DNA of 64,000 nt from Variovorax terrae (GCF_022809125.1 NZ_JALGBI010000001.1:558001-622000), one strand, 5' to 3'. Shown: positions 17,332 through 27,020, numbered from the stretch's first letter. Translations and numbers: made by a program. Notes: generated from the sequence alone by a model not told the origin.

Positions 17332-20300
17332 TCAGTCGTACGGCACCGTGAAGATCAGGTCCACCGCGCTTTGCTCGCCGGTCTGGGCGCGCAGCGTGAT
17401 GCGGCGCGAGATGTCGTAGAACACATAGAGCGTGCCCAGGGCACCCGACAGGCTGCGCTCGTAGGCCGCGTAGAAGTTGCGGGAGAAGCGCTTGCCGAGC
17501 GTGACCGCGCCTTCGGTGGTGGCGCCCGTGCTGCTGGTGGATGCGCCCCGGAACGACAGTTCGTCGAGTCCGAGCGAGGCGGCCAGGCCACCCGACATGC
17601 CGCCGCTGCGGCTGCCCAGCAAGGCCAGCGCGGCCTGCTGCAGCAAGGCGGCCTCGGCGCCGCCGCTGGCCGAGGCGCGGCCGACCACCAGCCACGAGAG
17701 CTTCTCGGCATCGGGCATGTCGGGCTGCGCATAGAGGCGCACGCGCGGCAGCAGCGCGGTGCCGGTGATCTGCACGCCCACCTTCTGGTCGTTCATCATG
17801 TTGGGGCGCAGCGCGAGGATGTCCAGCGCCGGGTTGTCGATGGGGCCGGTGAAGCGCACCACGCCCTGTTCCACGTCGAGCCGCTGGCCGTAGGCGCGGT
17901 ACTGGCCGCCGAAGGTGTTGACGGTGCCGGTCAGGCGCGGCGCGGCCAGCGAACTGCCCGCGAGTTCGAGCGTGCCGCGGATGCGGGTGTCGATGCCGCG
18001 GCCCTGGATGCGGAAATCACGCCCCAGGTCGAGCTGCACTGCCAGGCGCAGCGTGCGGCTGTCCTTCGCGGCGTCGGGGGCGGACGAGGTCTGCGCCGGC
18101 GCCTGGGCACCGGTGGCCGTGGCGCCGGCCAGGTGCACGACCACATCGTCGCCGAGCTTGGGCGTGTCCTCGTCGGGCAGCAGGATGCGCGCCTGGTCCA
18201 CGCGCAGGCTGCCCGTGAATTCGGCCGCGCTGCCGGCCAGCCCCGCCTGTAGATCGCCCGAGACCGTGATCTGGCGGTCGGTGCGGATGCTGGCGCGCAA
18301 CTGCCGCACGCTGGCGTCGAGCCGGACGCGGGGTTGCCCGTCGATCCAGCCGGCCTCGCCGCGCGCCGTGAGCCGGCCGCCCGTGCCCTTGTCGCCCGCG
18401 CCTTCGAGCAGGAACTCGCTGATGTGCATGCGCGTGCCGTCGAGCTGGGCGCGCAGCCGGCCATTGCCGAACTCGATGCCGTCGACCACCGAGCGCAGCG
18501 CCAGGTCGTCGGCCTGCAGGCTGCCGGTGAGGCCCGGCGCGCCGCGTGTGCCGCCGAAGGCCACGTCGGCCCCGAGCGAGCCGCGCAGCCGCCAGCCCGG
18601 CGGCGCCAGCACCGACCACACGCCGATGCGCGGCAGCCGGGCGCGCAGCCGGCCCGACAGCGGCGCGTCGGCAGGCCACTGCCAGGCCCCGTCCGGGCCG
18701 CGCGACAGGCGCGTGGCGAGCGTGCCATCGACCGTGCCGGCGCGCTCGCTGTCCCAGCGCAGCGCCACGCGCACCGCATCGCCTTCGTTGACAAGCGACA
18801 GGCGGGCCTCGCGCACGCCGGCCGACACGCGCGTGGAAACCCCGGGCGTGGTTTCGGCCAGCACCGTGAGGTCGCCACGGCTGCGCGCCACGCTGGCCTT
18901 CAGGCGCAGGGTGTCGCCCAGGGTGGCGTCCCAGTCGCCGTCGAAGACCAGCGAGCCCGTGAGGCCGGTGCCCGCGAGTTGCGGGCCGGCCACCAGTTCG
19001 ATCCAGGCCAGCGGCAAACCGGTGAGGCGGCCGGCTGTCACGAGTTCGCCGGGGCGCCAGCGCACCGGCTGCCAGGCCAGCACGGCCGGCGCCGTCGCCG
19101 TGCCGCTGGCCATGCCGGTGGGCGCGAGGAGGGCCGCTTCGCCCGCGCTGGTGGTCAGTTGGCCGCCAGCCGTGCCCGGTGTCCAGCGCAGTGCCACCGG
19201 CCCGCGCGTGGCCAGGCGCCAGGCGCCGGCGCCGAGCGCCGGGTCGTCCAGCGAGGCTTCGAGCTGCGTCACGCTCGCCTGCCAGGGCGTACCGCCCCAG
19301 GACAGCCCGTGTCCGGCATGGAAACCGGGCTGGCCGCCCTGGGCCTGCAGTTGCAGGGCATAGCGGCGCCCGGCCGAGGCGGCCTGGCCGCGCAGGGCCA
19401 GCTGCGCCTCAGCCAGCCGGCCGGACAGTGTGAGCGAGGTGGCGCGCAGTTGCCAGAGCGCAGCGGCAGGGGTGGCGGCCGCTGCGGTGGGTGTTGCCGT
19501 GGCCGACGAGGCGGCCGGCGCGCGCAGATCGAGCGAGGGCAGATCCAGCCGCGCCTGGACCGAGGGATCGCGCCAGCCGCCCTGCCAGCGCAGGTCAAGT
19601 TCGCCTTGGCCGCTGGCAACGGCATCGCGGGCCGGCGCGGGCAGGCCGGGCAGGCGCCGCAGCCAGGCCATAGCCTGCGCGAGATCGCGGCCCTGCACGC
19701 CGAGCTGGCCGGCGCCCGCGGTGTCGCGCAGCTCGCCCTGGGCCTGCGCCTGCAGGCCTGGCGCATGGAACGAGAGGCGCCCGCTGACGGCCCGAGTGGC
19801 GGGCTGCAGGCGCAGCGCGGCGTCGAGCTGTGCATCGTCGGTGCGGACCTGGAGCGCATCAAGCTGCAAGACGCCGCCCGACCAGCGGCCCCGGGCCGCG
19901 GCGTCGCGCAGATGCAGGGCGCGCAGGTCTGCCACCGCCGCGGGCTGGCCGCGGGCGGGCCTGTCCCCGGCCGCAGTACGGCGCGGCGCGGGGCTGCTGC
20001 CGTGGGTGAGCAATTGCGCGTCGAAGCCCAGGTCCTGGCCGTGGCCCTGGACGGCCGCGTGGCCGTCCAGCGGCAGCGCGGCGAAGCGGCTGTGCAACTG
20101 GCCCGGGTCGATCCCGCGGGCATCGGCCTTGAGCGTCCAGCGCAACTGGCCGGCATCGGTCCACCCGCCGCTGGCTGTGAGCTCGCCGCCGCCCAGGCTG
20201 GCCTTGAGCGTGCGCACCAGGCCCATGCCGCCGTGCCACTCGCCCTCGGCCTGCAGCCGCTGCAGAGGCAGGCGCTGGCGGTCTAGCGGGCCGGGCAGGC

Positions 20301-21303
20301 CGTTGTCCAGCGTGGCGGCCACGGACCAGGTGGCGCTGCGGCTGGCGTCGGGCTGCGCATGGGCCTCGCCCGTCAGCCGGGTCTGCGGTGCGTCGGGCCA
20401 CAGGGCGGCCAGATCGATCTGGCGGAAGCTGGCCTGCGCCTGTGCCACCGGCTGCGCCGCCCAGCCGGTGATGCGGGCCGTGGCCGTGGCCTGGGGTGCC
20501 TCGCTGGCGGCCAGTGCGGGACGGCCGGCGGCGGGCATGGCTTGCAGCAGGGCCTGCAGTTGCAGGTCGGCCAGCGGGCCGGCCGCCGTCGCGGTGAAGG
20601 TCAGCTGCAGCGGCGGCCCTTCGCCGCCGGGGATCGGGGCCTCGATCGCGCCGGCGAGGCTGGCATCGAGCCGCAGGTCGCCGCCCGCGAGGAGCGCGGC
20701 GCGGCCGTGGTAGCGGCCGCTCGCGGCCTGCAGGCTGTCCAGCTGAAGCAGATGCTGGCGGCTGTCGAATTCGTAGCGGCCCGCGATATCCCGGGCTTCG
20801 AAGGCCGGCGGCCCGACCCATTGCAACTGCCCCAGGGCGAGCGTGTCGACCGACAATCGCAGCGGCAGGGCTAGCGAGCGCGGCGGCGCTGTCGCAGGGG
20901 TGGCCGCCGGGGGGCGCTGGTCGTCGATGCGCAGCGTGGCCGCGGACAGGTGGTCCAGGTTGAATTCGCCGCTCAGCAGCGCCAGCGGCTGCCAGGCCAG
21001 GCGCACGTCGCTGGCCTGGACGCTCAGGCCCTCCTGCTCCCAGGCCAGGCGGCCGATCTGCCCGCCGTGGCGCAGCGAGCCGCTGACGCGCTCGGCCACC
21101 AGCGGCTGCGAATGCGCGGCCAGCCGCAGCGTGGTGCCGAGTGAGCCGTCCTGCCCGCTCCACCACCAGAGCAGGCTGACCGCCAGCACGAACAGCAGCA
21201 CCAGCACGCAGCCGGCGCCCACCAGCAGGCGCAGGCCGCGGACCAGCCAGCGTGCCACGGCGGCGCGGCTGCCGAAGGGCGGGGGCGTCGGAGCGGCCGC
21301 CAT
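17332..21303 (-). CDS. tamB: Translocation and assembly module protein TamB
   Basis: Large periplasm-spanning protein of 1323 residues that works with TamA in outer-membrane biogenesis and is implicated in phospholipid transport to the outer membrane. It has an N-terminal membrane anchor (about residues 17-46, ending LLWWWSGQDGS), long beta-repeat regions, and the C-terminal DUF490/TamB domain with VQITGTALLPRVRLY, EKLSWLVVGRA and terminal DLIFTVPYD. The start at 21303 overlaps the tamA stop by one base; the open frame further upstream is only a shadow of tamA. Confidence 0.93.
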   Translation of the reverse strand: MAAAPTPPPFGSRAAVARWLVRGLRLLVGAGCVLVLLFVLAVSLLWWWSGQDGSLGTTLRLAAHSQPLVAERVSGSLRHGGQIGRLAWEQEGLSVQASDVRLAWQPLALLSGEFNLDHLSAATLRIDDQRPPAATPATAPPRSLALPLRLSVDTLALGQLQWVGPPAFEARDIAGRYEFDSRQHLLQLDSLQAASGRYHGRAALLAGGDLRLDASLAGAIEAPIPGGEGPPLQLTFTATAAGPLADLQLQALLQAMPAAGRPALAASEAPQATATARITGWAAQPVAQAQASFRQIDLAALWPDAPQTRLTGEAHAQPDASRSATWSVAATLDNGLPGPLDRQRLPLQRLQAEGEWHGGMGLVRTLKASLGGGELTASGGWTDAGQLRWTLKADARGIDPGQLHSRFAALPLDGHAAVQGHGQDLGFDAQLLTHGSSPAPRRTAAGDRPARGQPAAVADLRALHLRDAAARGRWSGGVLQLDALQVRTDDAQLDAALRLQPATRAVSGRLSFHAPGLQAQAQGELRDTAGAGQLGVQGRDLAQAMAWLRRLPGLPAPARDAVASGQGELDLRWQGGWRDPSVQARLDLPSLDLRAPAASSATATPTAAAATPAAALWQLRATSLTLSGRLAEAQLALRGQAASAGRRYALQLQAQGGQPGFHAGHGLSWGGTPWQASVTQLEASLDDPALGAGAWRLATRGPVALRWTPGTAGGQLTTSAGEAALLAPTGMASGTATAPAVLAWQPVRWRPGELVTAGRLTGLPLAWIELVAGPQLAGTGLTGSLVFDGDWDATLGDTLRLKASVARSRGDLTVLAETTPGVSTRVSAGVREARLSLVNEGDAVRVALRWDSERAGTVDGTLATRLSRGPDGAWQWPADAPLSGRLRARLPRIGVWSVLAPPGWRLRGSLGADVAFGGTRGAPGLTGSLQADDLALRSVVDGIEFGNGRLRAQLDGTRMHISEFLLEGAGDKGTGGRLTARGEAGWIDGQPRVRLDASVRQLRASIRTDRQITVSGDLQAGLAGSAAEFTGSLRVDQARILLPDEDTPKLGDDVVVHLAGATATGAQAPAQTSSAPDAAKDSRTLRLAVQLDLGRDFRIQGRGIDTRIRGTLELAGSSLAAPRLTGTVNTFGGQYRAYGQRLDVEQGVVRFTGPIDNPALDILALRPNMMNDQKVGVQITGTALLPRVRLYAQPDMPDAEKLSWLVVGRASASGGAEAALLQQAALALLGSRSGGMSGGLAASLGLDELSFRGASTSSTGATTEGAVTLGKRFSRNFYAAYERSLSGALGTLYVFYDISRRITLRAQTGEQSAVDLIFTVPYD

Positions 21304-23306
21304 CAGAAGATGAATCCCACGCTCAGGTGAAGTCGAAAGCGCCGGTCGTCGATGCCGTAGGCCAGGTCGGCCTGCAGCGGTCCGATCGGGCTGCGCCAGC
21401 GCACGCCGGTGCCGACGCCGACCGAGGCGCGCAGTGCCCGCGGCTGGTCGGCCACGGCCCCCGCGTCGATGAACAGCGTGCTCTCCCATTCCGAAGGCAG
21501 GCCGTTGCGCAGGATCGGGCGCTGCCATTCGAGGCTGCCCGTGGCCATGTAGCGCCCGGGGCCGACGACGCCGCCCGGCAGGGCCACGCCGATCGAACGG
21601 TAGCCATAGCCGCGCACGGTGCTGTCGCCGCCGGTGCGGAACAGTTGGGTGGAGGGGATGCGCGCGCTCGCGTCGGCCACCACGGCGCCGCCTTCGGCCC
21701 GCAAGGCCAGCCGGCCGCGGCCGGCCGACAGCGGCCGCACGCCGAGCCAGCGCACGACCACGCGCGTGAAGGGCTTGCGCTCGCCGCTCAGCGTCACGCC
21801 GGCGCCCAATTCCACGCCGAGGCCATTGCCGCGCGAGGGGAAGGGGACGCTGTCGAAATAGCGGCCGGTCCAGACATAGGTGGCGCTCAGCGCGGAGCCG
21901 TCGCCGGTATCCGCCGTGGTCACGGCGGCGGCCGTGGCCGAGGGCGACTGCGTCACGTTGGCCCGGTCGTACTGCAAATAGACGTTGCGGTCGATGCGGT
22001 CGGCGTTCTTGCTCTGGCCCAGGCGCAGGCGCTGGCCATAGGTCAGCAGTTCGCCATCGTCCAGGCGTTCGGCGCGGGCCAGCACGCCCCAGCGCCAGCC
22101 GTCGGCATTGGGCGGGGCCAGCCAGTCGCTTTGCGCGTAAGGCGACTTGCGGTCGAGCTGCAGCTTGTTGGTGACGCGCCAGTCGAGGCCGGGCACGCGG
22201 TGGTGGGTGTGCTCGATCGAGGCGCGCGCGCCGCTGTCGGTCGACAGGCCGAGGCCCAGGATCAGCTTCTTCAGCGGGGTCTCGCGCACCTGGACCTGCA
22301 CCGGCGCGGCCTGCGGGTCGCTGTCGGGGTCGACGAAGATGTAGGCCGAGTCGAAGTAGCCGCTGGAGGCGAGCCGCTGCTGCGCCTCGACCAGCTTGGC
22401 CTGGTCGTAGACGGCGCCCGGTGTCAGGCGTGCCAGCCGCGGCACGATCTGCGGGTCGTAGCGCTGCACGCCGGTCACCTGCATCGGTCCGAGGCGGAAC
22501 AGCGGGCCCGAGTCGAGTTGCAGGCCCAGCCGTGCGCTGTTGGTTGCGGCGTCGATGTCGGCGCGGCTCGATGCGATGCGGCCTGCGGGATAGCGGCGCT
22601 CGGTCAGCCGGCGCACGGCCTGGGTCTTGGCGCTGTCCCAGTCGTCCTGGGTGAAGCGCCGGCCCGGCGGCAACTGCCACAGGTGCTGGATGTTCTCGCG
22701 CTGGCGCCGGGCCGCGGGATCGGGTGAGGTGTCGATGTCGCCCTCGAAGCCCAGGCTCACGTCGCCAACCTGGGTGGGCGTGCCGGGTTCGACCGAGACC
22801 ACCACCGTGGGGCGAGCGCCGGCCGGGCTCTCGCGGCGGATCTCGATTCGCGGGCTGAAATAGCCGAGCGTGCCCACGAGATTGCGCACGTCGCGCTCCG
22901 CCAGCACCACCAGCCGCGCGAGTTCGGCATCGTCGAGGTCGGTGACGGCGCGGTAGCGCTGCAGCTCCAGGTGTTTTTCCAGCAGGCCACGCACCTCGTC
23001 GGGCGCGTGCACCTCGATGTCGAAGGCCGTGACCTCGGACGCGGCGCCCGGGGCGCCGACCGAGCCCTGCGGTGTCATGGGCGGCTCGATGCCGGCCGGC
23101 GGCGGGGCCGGCGCAGGTGCGCCCTGGGCGGCGCCGGATGGCGCGCTGAAGGTGGCCGTGGGGGCCTGCGCCGCGGAGGAGGACGTGCCCAGGCCGGGCG
23201 TGGCGGGCTGCGCACGCACCGGGACAGGGCAGCAGCAGAAAAGGACGCCTGAAACAAGAGCCGCCCAGGCAGCGGCACGTGCTTCTCCGGCACGAGCGGA
23301 TATCAC
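21303..23306 (-). CDS. tamA: Translocation and assembly module outer-membrane protein TamA
   Basis: Omp85-family protein of 667 residues. It has a signal peptide (about 1-32), then a Pro/Ala-rich linker, POTRA domains at roughly 90-330, and a C-terminal 16-strand surface-antigen barrel containing the GGDSTVRGYGYRSIG segment and ending in LHLSVGFIF with a terminal Phe. It partners with TamB, whose gene overlaps by one base. The low-complexity linker before the first POTRA domain is longer than in E. coli TamA. The VWA gene lies 10 bp upstream, so the whole minus-strand block from moxR may be co-transcribed. Confidence 0.93.
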   Translation of the reverse strand: MISARAGEARAAAWAALVSGVLFCCCPVPVRAQPATPGLGTSSSAAQAPTATFSAPSGAAQGAPAPAPPPAGIEPPMTPQGSVGAPGAASEVTAFDIEVHAPDEVRGLLEKHLELQRYRAVTDLDDAELARLVVLAERDVRNLVGTLGYFSPRIEIRRESPAGARPTVVVSVEPGTPTQVGDVSLGFEGDIDTSPDPAARRQRENIQHLWQLPPGRRFTQDDWDSAKTQAVRRLTERRYPAGRIASSRADIDAATNSARLGLQLDSGPLFRLGPMQVTGVQRYDPQIVPRLARLTPGAVYDQAKLVEAQQRLASSGYFDSAYIFVDPDSDPQAAPVQVQVRETPLKKLILGLGLSTDSGARASIEHTHHRVPGLDWRVTNKLQLDRKSPYAQSDWLAPPNADGWRWGVLARAERLDDGELLTYGQRLRLGQSKNADRIDRNVYLQYDRANVTQSPSATAAAVTTADTGDGSALSATYVWTGRYFDSVPFPSRGNGLGVELGAGVTLSGERKPFTRVVVRWLGVRPLSAGRGRLALRAEGGAVVADASARIPSTQLFRTGGDSTVRGYGYRSIGVALPGGVVGPGRYMATGSLEWQRPILRNGLPSEWESTLFIDAGAVADQPRALRASVGVGTGVRWRSPIGPLQADLAYGIDDRRFRLHLSVGFIF

Positions 23307-23316
23307 CTGGCCGATC

Positions 23317-24507
23317 TTACTTCGAGAGCAGGCGCATGGCCTCTTCGAGGCCCTTGAGGGTCAGCGGGTACATGCGCTGGTTCACCAGCTGCTGGATCAC
23401 GCTGATGCTCTGGCGGTACTGCCACACGCCCTGAGGCTCGGGGTTGATCCAGGCGAACTTGGGGAAGGCGTGCGTGAGGCGTTGCAGCCATTCGGCGCCG
23501 GCCTCCTCGTTGTTGTATTCCACGCTGCCGCCGGGCTGCAGGATCTCGTACGGGCTCATGGTGGCGTCGCCCACGAAGATCAGCTTGTAGTCCTTGTTGT
23601 ACTTGCGGATGATGTCCCAGGTGGCGAACTTCTCGGAGAAGCGCCGGCGGTTGTTCTTCCACATGAAGTCGTAGACGCAGTTGTGGAAGTAGTAGAACTC
23701 CAGGTGCTTGAACTCGGTCTTGGTGGCCGAGAACAGCTCTTCCACCCGCGCGATGTGCTCGTCCATGGTGCCGCCCACGTCCATCAGCAGCAGCACCTTG
23801 ACGTTGTTGTGGCGCTCGGGCCGCATCTTGATGTCGAGGTAGCCAGCGTTGGCGGCGGTCTTGCTGATGGTTTCGTCCAGGTCCAGCTCGTCCTCGTGGC
23901 CCTCGCGCGCGAACTTGCGCAGGCGGCGCAGCGCGACCTTGATGTTGCGCGTGCCGAGCTCCTGCGTGTCGTCGTAGTCCTTGTAGGCGCGCTGGTCCCA
24001 GACTTTCACCGCGCTCTTGTTGCGGCCCTTTTCCTGGCCGATGCGGATGCCCTGCGGGTTGAAACCGTTGGCGCCGAACGGGCTGGTGCCGCCGGTGCCG
24101 ATCCACTTGCTGCCGCCCTCGTGGCGCTCCTTCTGCTCCTCGAAGCGCTTCTTCAGCGTCTCCATGAGCTCATCCCAGCCCATCTTCTCGATCTTGGCCT
24201 TCTCCTCGGGGCTGAGCTCCAGCTCGAGGTTCTTGCGCAGCCATTCGAGCGGCACGTCCTTGGTGAAGTCGGCCACCATCTCCACGCCCTTGAAATAGGC
24301 GGCGAAGGCGCGGTCGAACTTGTCGTAGTGCTTCTCGTCCTTCACCAGCGCCGTGCGCGAGAGGTAGTAGAAGTCGTCGATCTTCCAGGCGTCATCCGAG
24401 TTGGGGCCCACCACATCGGCCTGCAGGGCTTCGAGCAGCGTCAGGTATTCCTTGACCGAGACCGGCAGCTTGGCCGAGCGCAGGGTGTAGAAGAAATCAA
24501 TCAGCAT
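23317..24507 (-). CDS. VWA-domain protein, CoxE-like
   Basis: Cytosolic protein of 396 residues with no signal peptide or membrane helix. The N-terminal helical region carries charged stretches (LSPEEKAKIEKMGWDELMETL). A von Willebrand A domain starts near residue 220 at VKVLLLMDVGGTMDEH, where the MIDAS motif reads D-x-G-x-T rather than D-x-S-x-S. Such proteins pair with MoxR AAA ATPases, and a moxR gene lies three genes upstream in the same direction. These pairs usually act as metal-insertion or chaperone systems; the client is unknown. It overlaps the GNAT gene by 11 bases. Confidence 0.85.
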   Translation of the reverse strand: MLIDFFYTLRSAKLPVSVKEYLTLLEALQADVVGPNSDDAWKIDDFYYLSRTALVKDEKHYDKFDRAFAAYFKGVEMVADFTKDVPLEWLRKNLELELSPEEKAKIEKMGWDELMETLKKRFEEQKERHEGGSKWIGTGGTSPFGANGFNPQGIRIGQEKGRNKSAVKVWDQRAYKDYDDTQELGTRNIKVALRRLRKFAREGHEDELDLDETISKTAANAGYLDIKMRPERHNNVKVLLLMDVGGTMDEHIARVEELFSATKTEFKHLEFYYFHNCVYDFMWKNNRRRFSEKFATWDIIRKYNKDYKLIFVGDATMSPYEILQPGGSVEYNNEEAGAEWLQRLTHAFPKFAWINPEPQGVWQYRQSISVIQQLVNQRMYPLTLKGLEEAMRLLSK

Positions 24508-25114
24508 GGCGCGCCTCCTGGCGGCGGGGCCGGTTCAGCAGGTACAAGAGCTGCGCACGGACTTCCGGCCATTCGCCGGAGCGCAGGCTGTACATCACGG
24601 TGTCGCGGATGGTGCCGTCGCGCCGCAGCGCGTGGCCGCGGATCACGCCGTCTTTCCTGGCCCCCAGCCGCTCGATGGCGCGCTGCGAGGCATGGTTGAA
24701 GTTGTCGGTGCGCCAGCCCACCACATGGCAGCTCAATTGTTCGAAGGCATGGGTCAACAGCAGCAGTTTGCAGGTGGTGTTGATGTGCGTGCGCTGGCAG
24801 CGCTGGGCGTACCAGGTGTAGCCAATCTCCACGCGTTTCACGGCCGGCAGGATGTCGTGGTAGCTCGTCGTGCCGAGCACGGTGCCGCTGGCCTGCTCGA
24901 GCACGGCAAAGGCGAAGCGCTGGCCCTGCTCGCGCATGGCGAGGGCCGCCTCGATGTAGGCGCGGGTGTTCTCCGGTTCGGGCACCGAGGTGACCCGCAG
25001 GTTCCACAGTTCGCCGTCGGCCGCCGCGGCGCGCAGGCCGTCTTCATGGGCCAGCGCCAGCGGCACCAGTTCGATGCCGCGGGCCGACAGGGTGACGGGT
25101 TCGACGAAAGCCAT
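24497..25114 (-). CDS. GNAT-family N-acetyltransferase (RimJ/RimL-like)
   Basis: Acetyltransferase of 205 residues of the RimL type. The N-terminal LSARGIELVPLALAHEDGL matches the family start. The central VLGTTSYHDI and VEIGYTWYAQRCQRTHINT segments form the acetyl-CoA-binding strand-helix region. The C-terminal NHASQRAIERLGARKDGVIR is the conserved QRAIERLG block. The acceptor substrate is not predictable. It lies between a small membrane protein (2 bp gap upstream) and the VWA gene (11-base overlap), so it is translationally tied to this block. Confidence 0.88.
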   Translation of the reverse strand: MAFVEPVTLSARGIELVPLALAHEDGLRAAAADGELWNLRVTSVPEPENTRAYIEAALAMREQGQRFAFAVLEQASGTVLGTTSYHDILPAVKRVEIGYTWYAQRCQRTHINTTCKLLLLTHAFEQLSCHVVGWRTDNFNHASQRAIERLGARKDGVIRGHALRRDGTIRDTVMYSLRSGEWPEVRAQLLYLLNRPRRQEARHAD

Positions 25115-25116
25115 GC

Positions 25117-25338
25117 TTACTCCTTGCGTGCGGCCCGGCCGCGGCGCCAGCGCCGCGCGAGCTGCAGGCCGGCGCCACCGCCCAGGCCGACCAGCACGAT
25201 GCCGGCGACGGTGCCGTTGCTGTAGCCCGGCGAGAAAATGTTCAGGCCGAAGAGGAGGCCGAGCCCGTAGCCGGCCAGCGCGCCGCCGACAAAGCCGATG
25301 GCATCGGACAAGCCTTCAATCAGTAGTTCGCGGCTCAT
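25117..25338 (-). CDS. Small Gly-rich membrane protein (hypothetical)
   Basis: Protein of 73 residues with two hydrophobic segments rich in Gly and Ala (about 13-31 and 40-60) and a very basic C-terminus (ARRWRRGRAARKE), which would stay cytosolic. I do not recognise a named family; glycine-zipper type packing is suggested by GALAGYGLGLLFG. Tight packing between moxR (24 bp) and the GNAT gene (2 bp) supports it being a real gene of this operon. Function unknown. Confidence 0.65.
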   Translation of the reverse strand: MSRELLIEGLSDAIGFVGGALAGYGLGLLFGLNIFSPGYSNGTVAGIVLVGLGGGAGLQLARRWRRGRAARKE

Positions 25339-25362
25339 GGCAGATCCTGCAGGTTGGCTGTT

Positions 25363-26205
25363 TCAGCGGTTGTGCCGCTGCATGAACACCAGTTTCTCGA
25401 ACAGGGTCACGTCCTGCTCGTTCTTGAGCAGCGCGCCGACCAGCGGCGGCACGGCGACCTTGTCGTCCTTGCTCTGCAGCGATTCGAGCGGGATGTCCTC
25501 GGCCACCAGCAGCTTGAGCCAGTCCAGCAGTTCGCTGGTGGAGGGCTTTTTCTTGAGGCCGGGCAGGTTGCGCACGTCGTAGAAGGTCTTCATCGCGGCC
25601 GTCAGCAGTTCCTTCTTGAGGCCGGGGAAGTGCACGTCCACGATCTGCTTCATGGTGTCGGCATCGGGGAACTTGATGTAGTGGAAGAAGCAGCGGCGCA
25701 GGAAGGCGTCGGGCAGCTCCTTCTCGTTGTTGGAGGTGATGAACACCAGCGGGCGGTGCTTGGCGCGGATGAGCTCGCGTGTCTCGTACACGTAGAACTC
25801 CATGCGGTCGATCTCGCGCAGCAGGTCGTTGGGGAATTCGATGTCGGCCTTGTCGATCTCGTCGATCAGCAGCGCCACCGGCTGCTCGGCCGTGAAGGCC
25901 TGCCACAGCACGCCCTTGACGATGTAGTTGTGGATGTCCTTCACGCGCTCGTCGCCGAGCTGGCTGTCGCGCAGGCGGCTCACCGCGTCGTACTCGTACA
26001 GGCCCTGCTGCGCCTTGGTGGTGGACTTGATGTGCCACTGCAGCAGCGGCATGTCCAGCGCCTGCGCCACCTCCTCGGCCAGCATGGTCTTGCCGGTGCC
26101 GGGTTCGCCCTTGACCAGCAGGGGGCGCTTGAGGGTGATGGCCGCGTTCACGGCGAGCATCAGGTCTTGCGTGGCGACGTAATTCTGGGAGCCTTGGAAC
26201 TTCAT
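25363..26205 (-). CDS. MoxR-family AAA+ ATPase
   Basis: ATPase of 280 residues. Walker A is VKGEPGTGKTMLAEE (31-45), Walker B is VALLIDEIDKAD near residue 110, sensor 1 lies in VFITSNNEKELPDAFLRR with the arginine finger, and a C-terminal helical lid follows. This subgroup works with VWA-domain proteins, and the CoxE-like VWA gene lies downstream. The pair may remodel or load cofactors into a partner protein. It is first in the minus-strand block and divergent from a cytochrome c gene. Confidence 0.88.
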   Translation of the reverse strand: MKFQGSQNYVATQDLMLAVNAAITLKRPLLVKGEPGTGKTMLAEEVAQALDMPLLQWHIKSTTKAQQGLYEYDAVSRLRDSQLGDERVKDIHNYIVKGVLWQAFTAEQPVALLIDEIDKADIEFPNDLLREIDRMEFYVYETRELIRAKHRPLVFITSNNEKELPDAFLRRCFFHYIKFPDADTMKQIVDVHFPGLKKELLTAAMKTFYDVRNLPGLKKKPSTSELLDWLKLLVAEDIPLESLQSKDDKVAVPPLVGALLKNEQDVTLFEKLVFMQRHNR

Positions 26206-26240
26206 GAGCGGTGCGATCGGTGGGTAAGGGTTGCGCCGGA

Positions 26241-26246
26241 TATAAT
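26241..26246 (+). promoter_or_regulatory. Candidate -10 element for the cytochrome c gene
   Basis: A perfect TATAAT, 48 bp upstream of the cytochrome start, in the short region divergent from moxR. No good -35 is visible at the usual spacing, so this is a weak call. Confidence 0.35.
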
Positions 26247-26293
26247 CGAAGGTTGATTACAAGTCTGAACTTTCACCAGATTGTGCGCGCAAA

Positions 26294-26974
26294 ATGAACA
26301 AGTTGTTGACCACGATGTTTGCCTTCGCTGTCGCTTCCGTGACGGCGGTCTATGCTCCTTCGAGCCTGGCCCAGGAAATCAAGGGTGATGCCAAGGCCGG
26401 CGAGAAGAAAATCGCCATGTGTATCGGCTGCCACGGCATCGTGGGCTACCAGGCCTCGTTTCCCGAGGTGTACAAGGTGCCCAAGATCTCGGGCCAGGGG
26501 GCCAAGTACATCGTCGCGGCGCTCAACGCCTACAAGGCCGGCGAGCGCAAGCACCCGACCATGCGCGGCATTGCCGACTCGCTGAGCGACCAGGACATGG
26601 CCGATGTGGCCGCCTACTACAGCGCCAACGGCGTGGTCGAAGGCGCCGCCGCGCTGCCGGCCAAGCCGGCCCGCGAGCCCAGCGCCCAGCAGGCCGAACT
26701 CCTCAAGAAGGGCAACTGCGTGTCCTGCCACGGCGACAACTTCGCCAAGCCGATCGACCCGGCCTACCCCAAGATCGCCGGCCAGCATGCCGACTACCTG
26801 TTCGTGGCGCTCAAGGCCTACAAGACCGAGAACAACGCCCAGGTCGGCCGCTCCAACGGCGTGATGGGCGGCATTGCCAAGCAGTTCTCCAATGCCGAAC
26901 TCAAGGCGCTGGCCGGCTACGTGGGTGCGCTCGAAGGCGACCTGAAGGTGGTGCCCGAGGCCCGGTTCCGCTGA
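26294..26974 (+). CDS. Dihaem cytochrome c4-type protein
   Basis: Periplasmic electron carrier of 226 residues. A signal peptide ends near SLAQ (about residue 26). Two c-type domains carry haem motifs CIGCH (about residue 43) and CVSCH (about residue 143). Each is followed by a KISGQ- or KIAGQ-type segment and Met ligand candidates (MRGIA, MGGIA). It probably delivers electrons to terminal oxidases such as the one encoded at 47-52 kb. An intrinsic terminator follows, so it appears monocistronic. Confidence 0.9.
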   Translation: MNKLLTTMFAFAVASVTAVYAPSSLAQEIKGDAKAGEKKIAMCIGCHGIVGYQASFPEVYKVPKISGQGAKYIVAALNAYKAGERKHPTMRGIADSLSDQDMADVAAYYSANGVVEGAAALPAKPAREPSAQQAELLKKGNCVSCHGDNFAKPIDPAYPKIAGQHADYLFVALKAYKTENNAQVGRSNGVMGGIAKQFSNAELKALAGYVGALEGDLKVVPEARFR

Positions 26975-26992
26975 ACATCGCCCGGTACCAGC

Positions 26993-27020
26993 AAAAAGCC
27001 CGCTTTCAGCGGGCTTTTTT
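26993..27020. terminator. Intrinsic terminator after the cytochrome gene
   Basis: AAAAAGCCCGCT, a 3-base loop, AGCGGGCTTTTTT. It is symmetrical enough to act in both directions, serving the cytochrome gene and the convergent DUF1841 gene. Confidence 0.9.
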
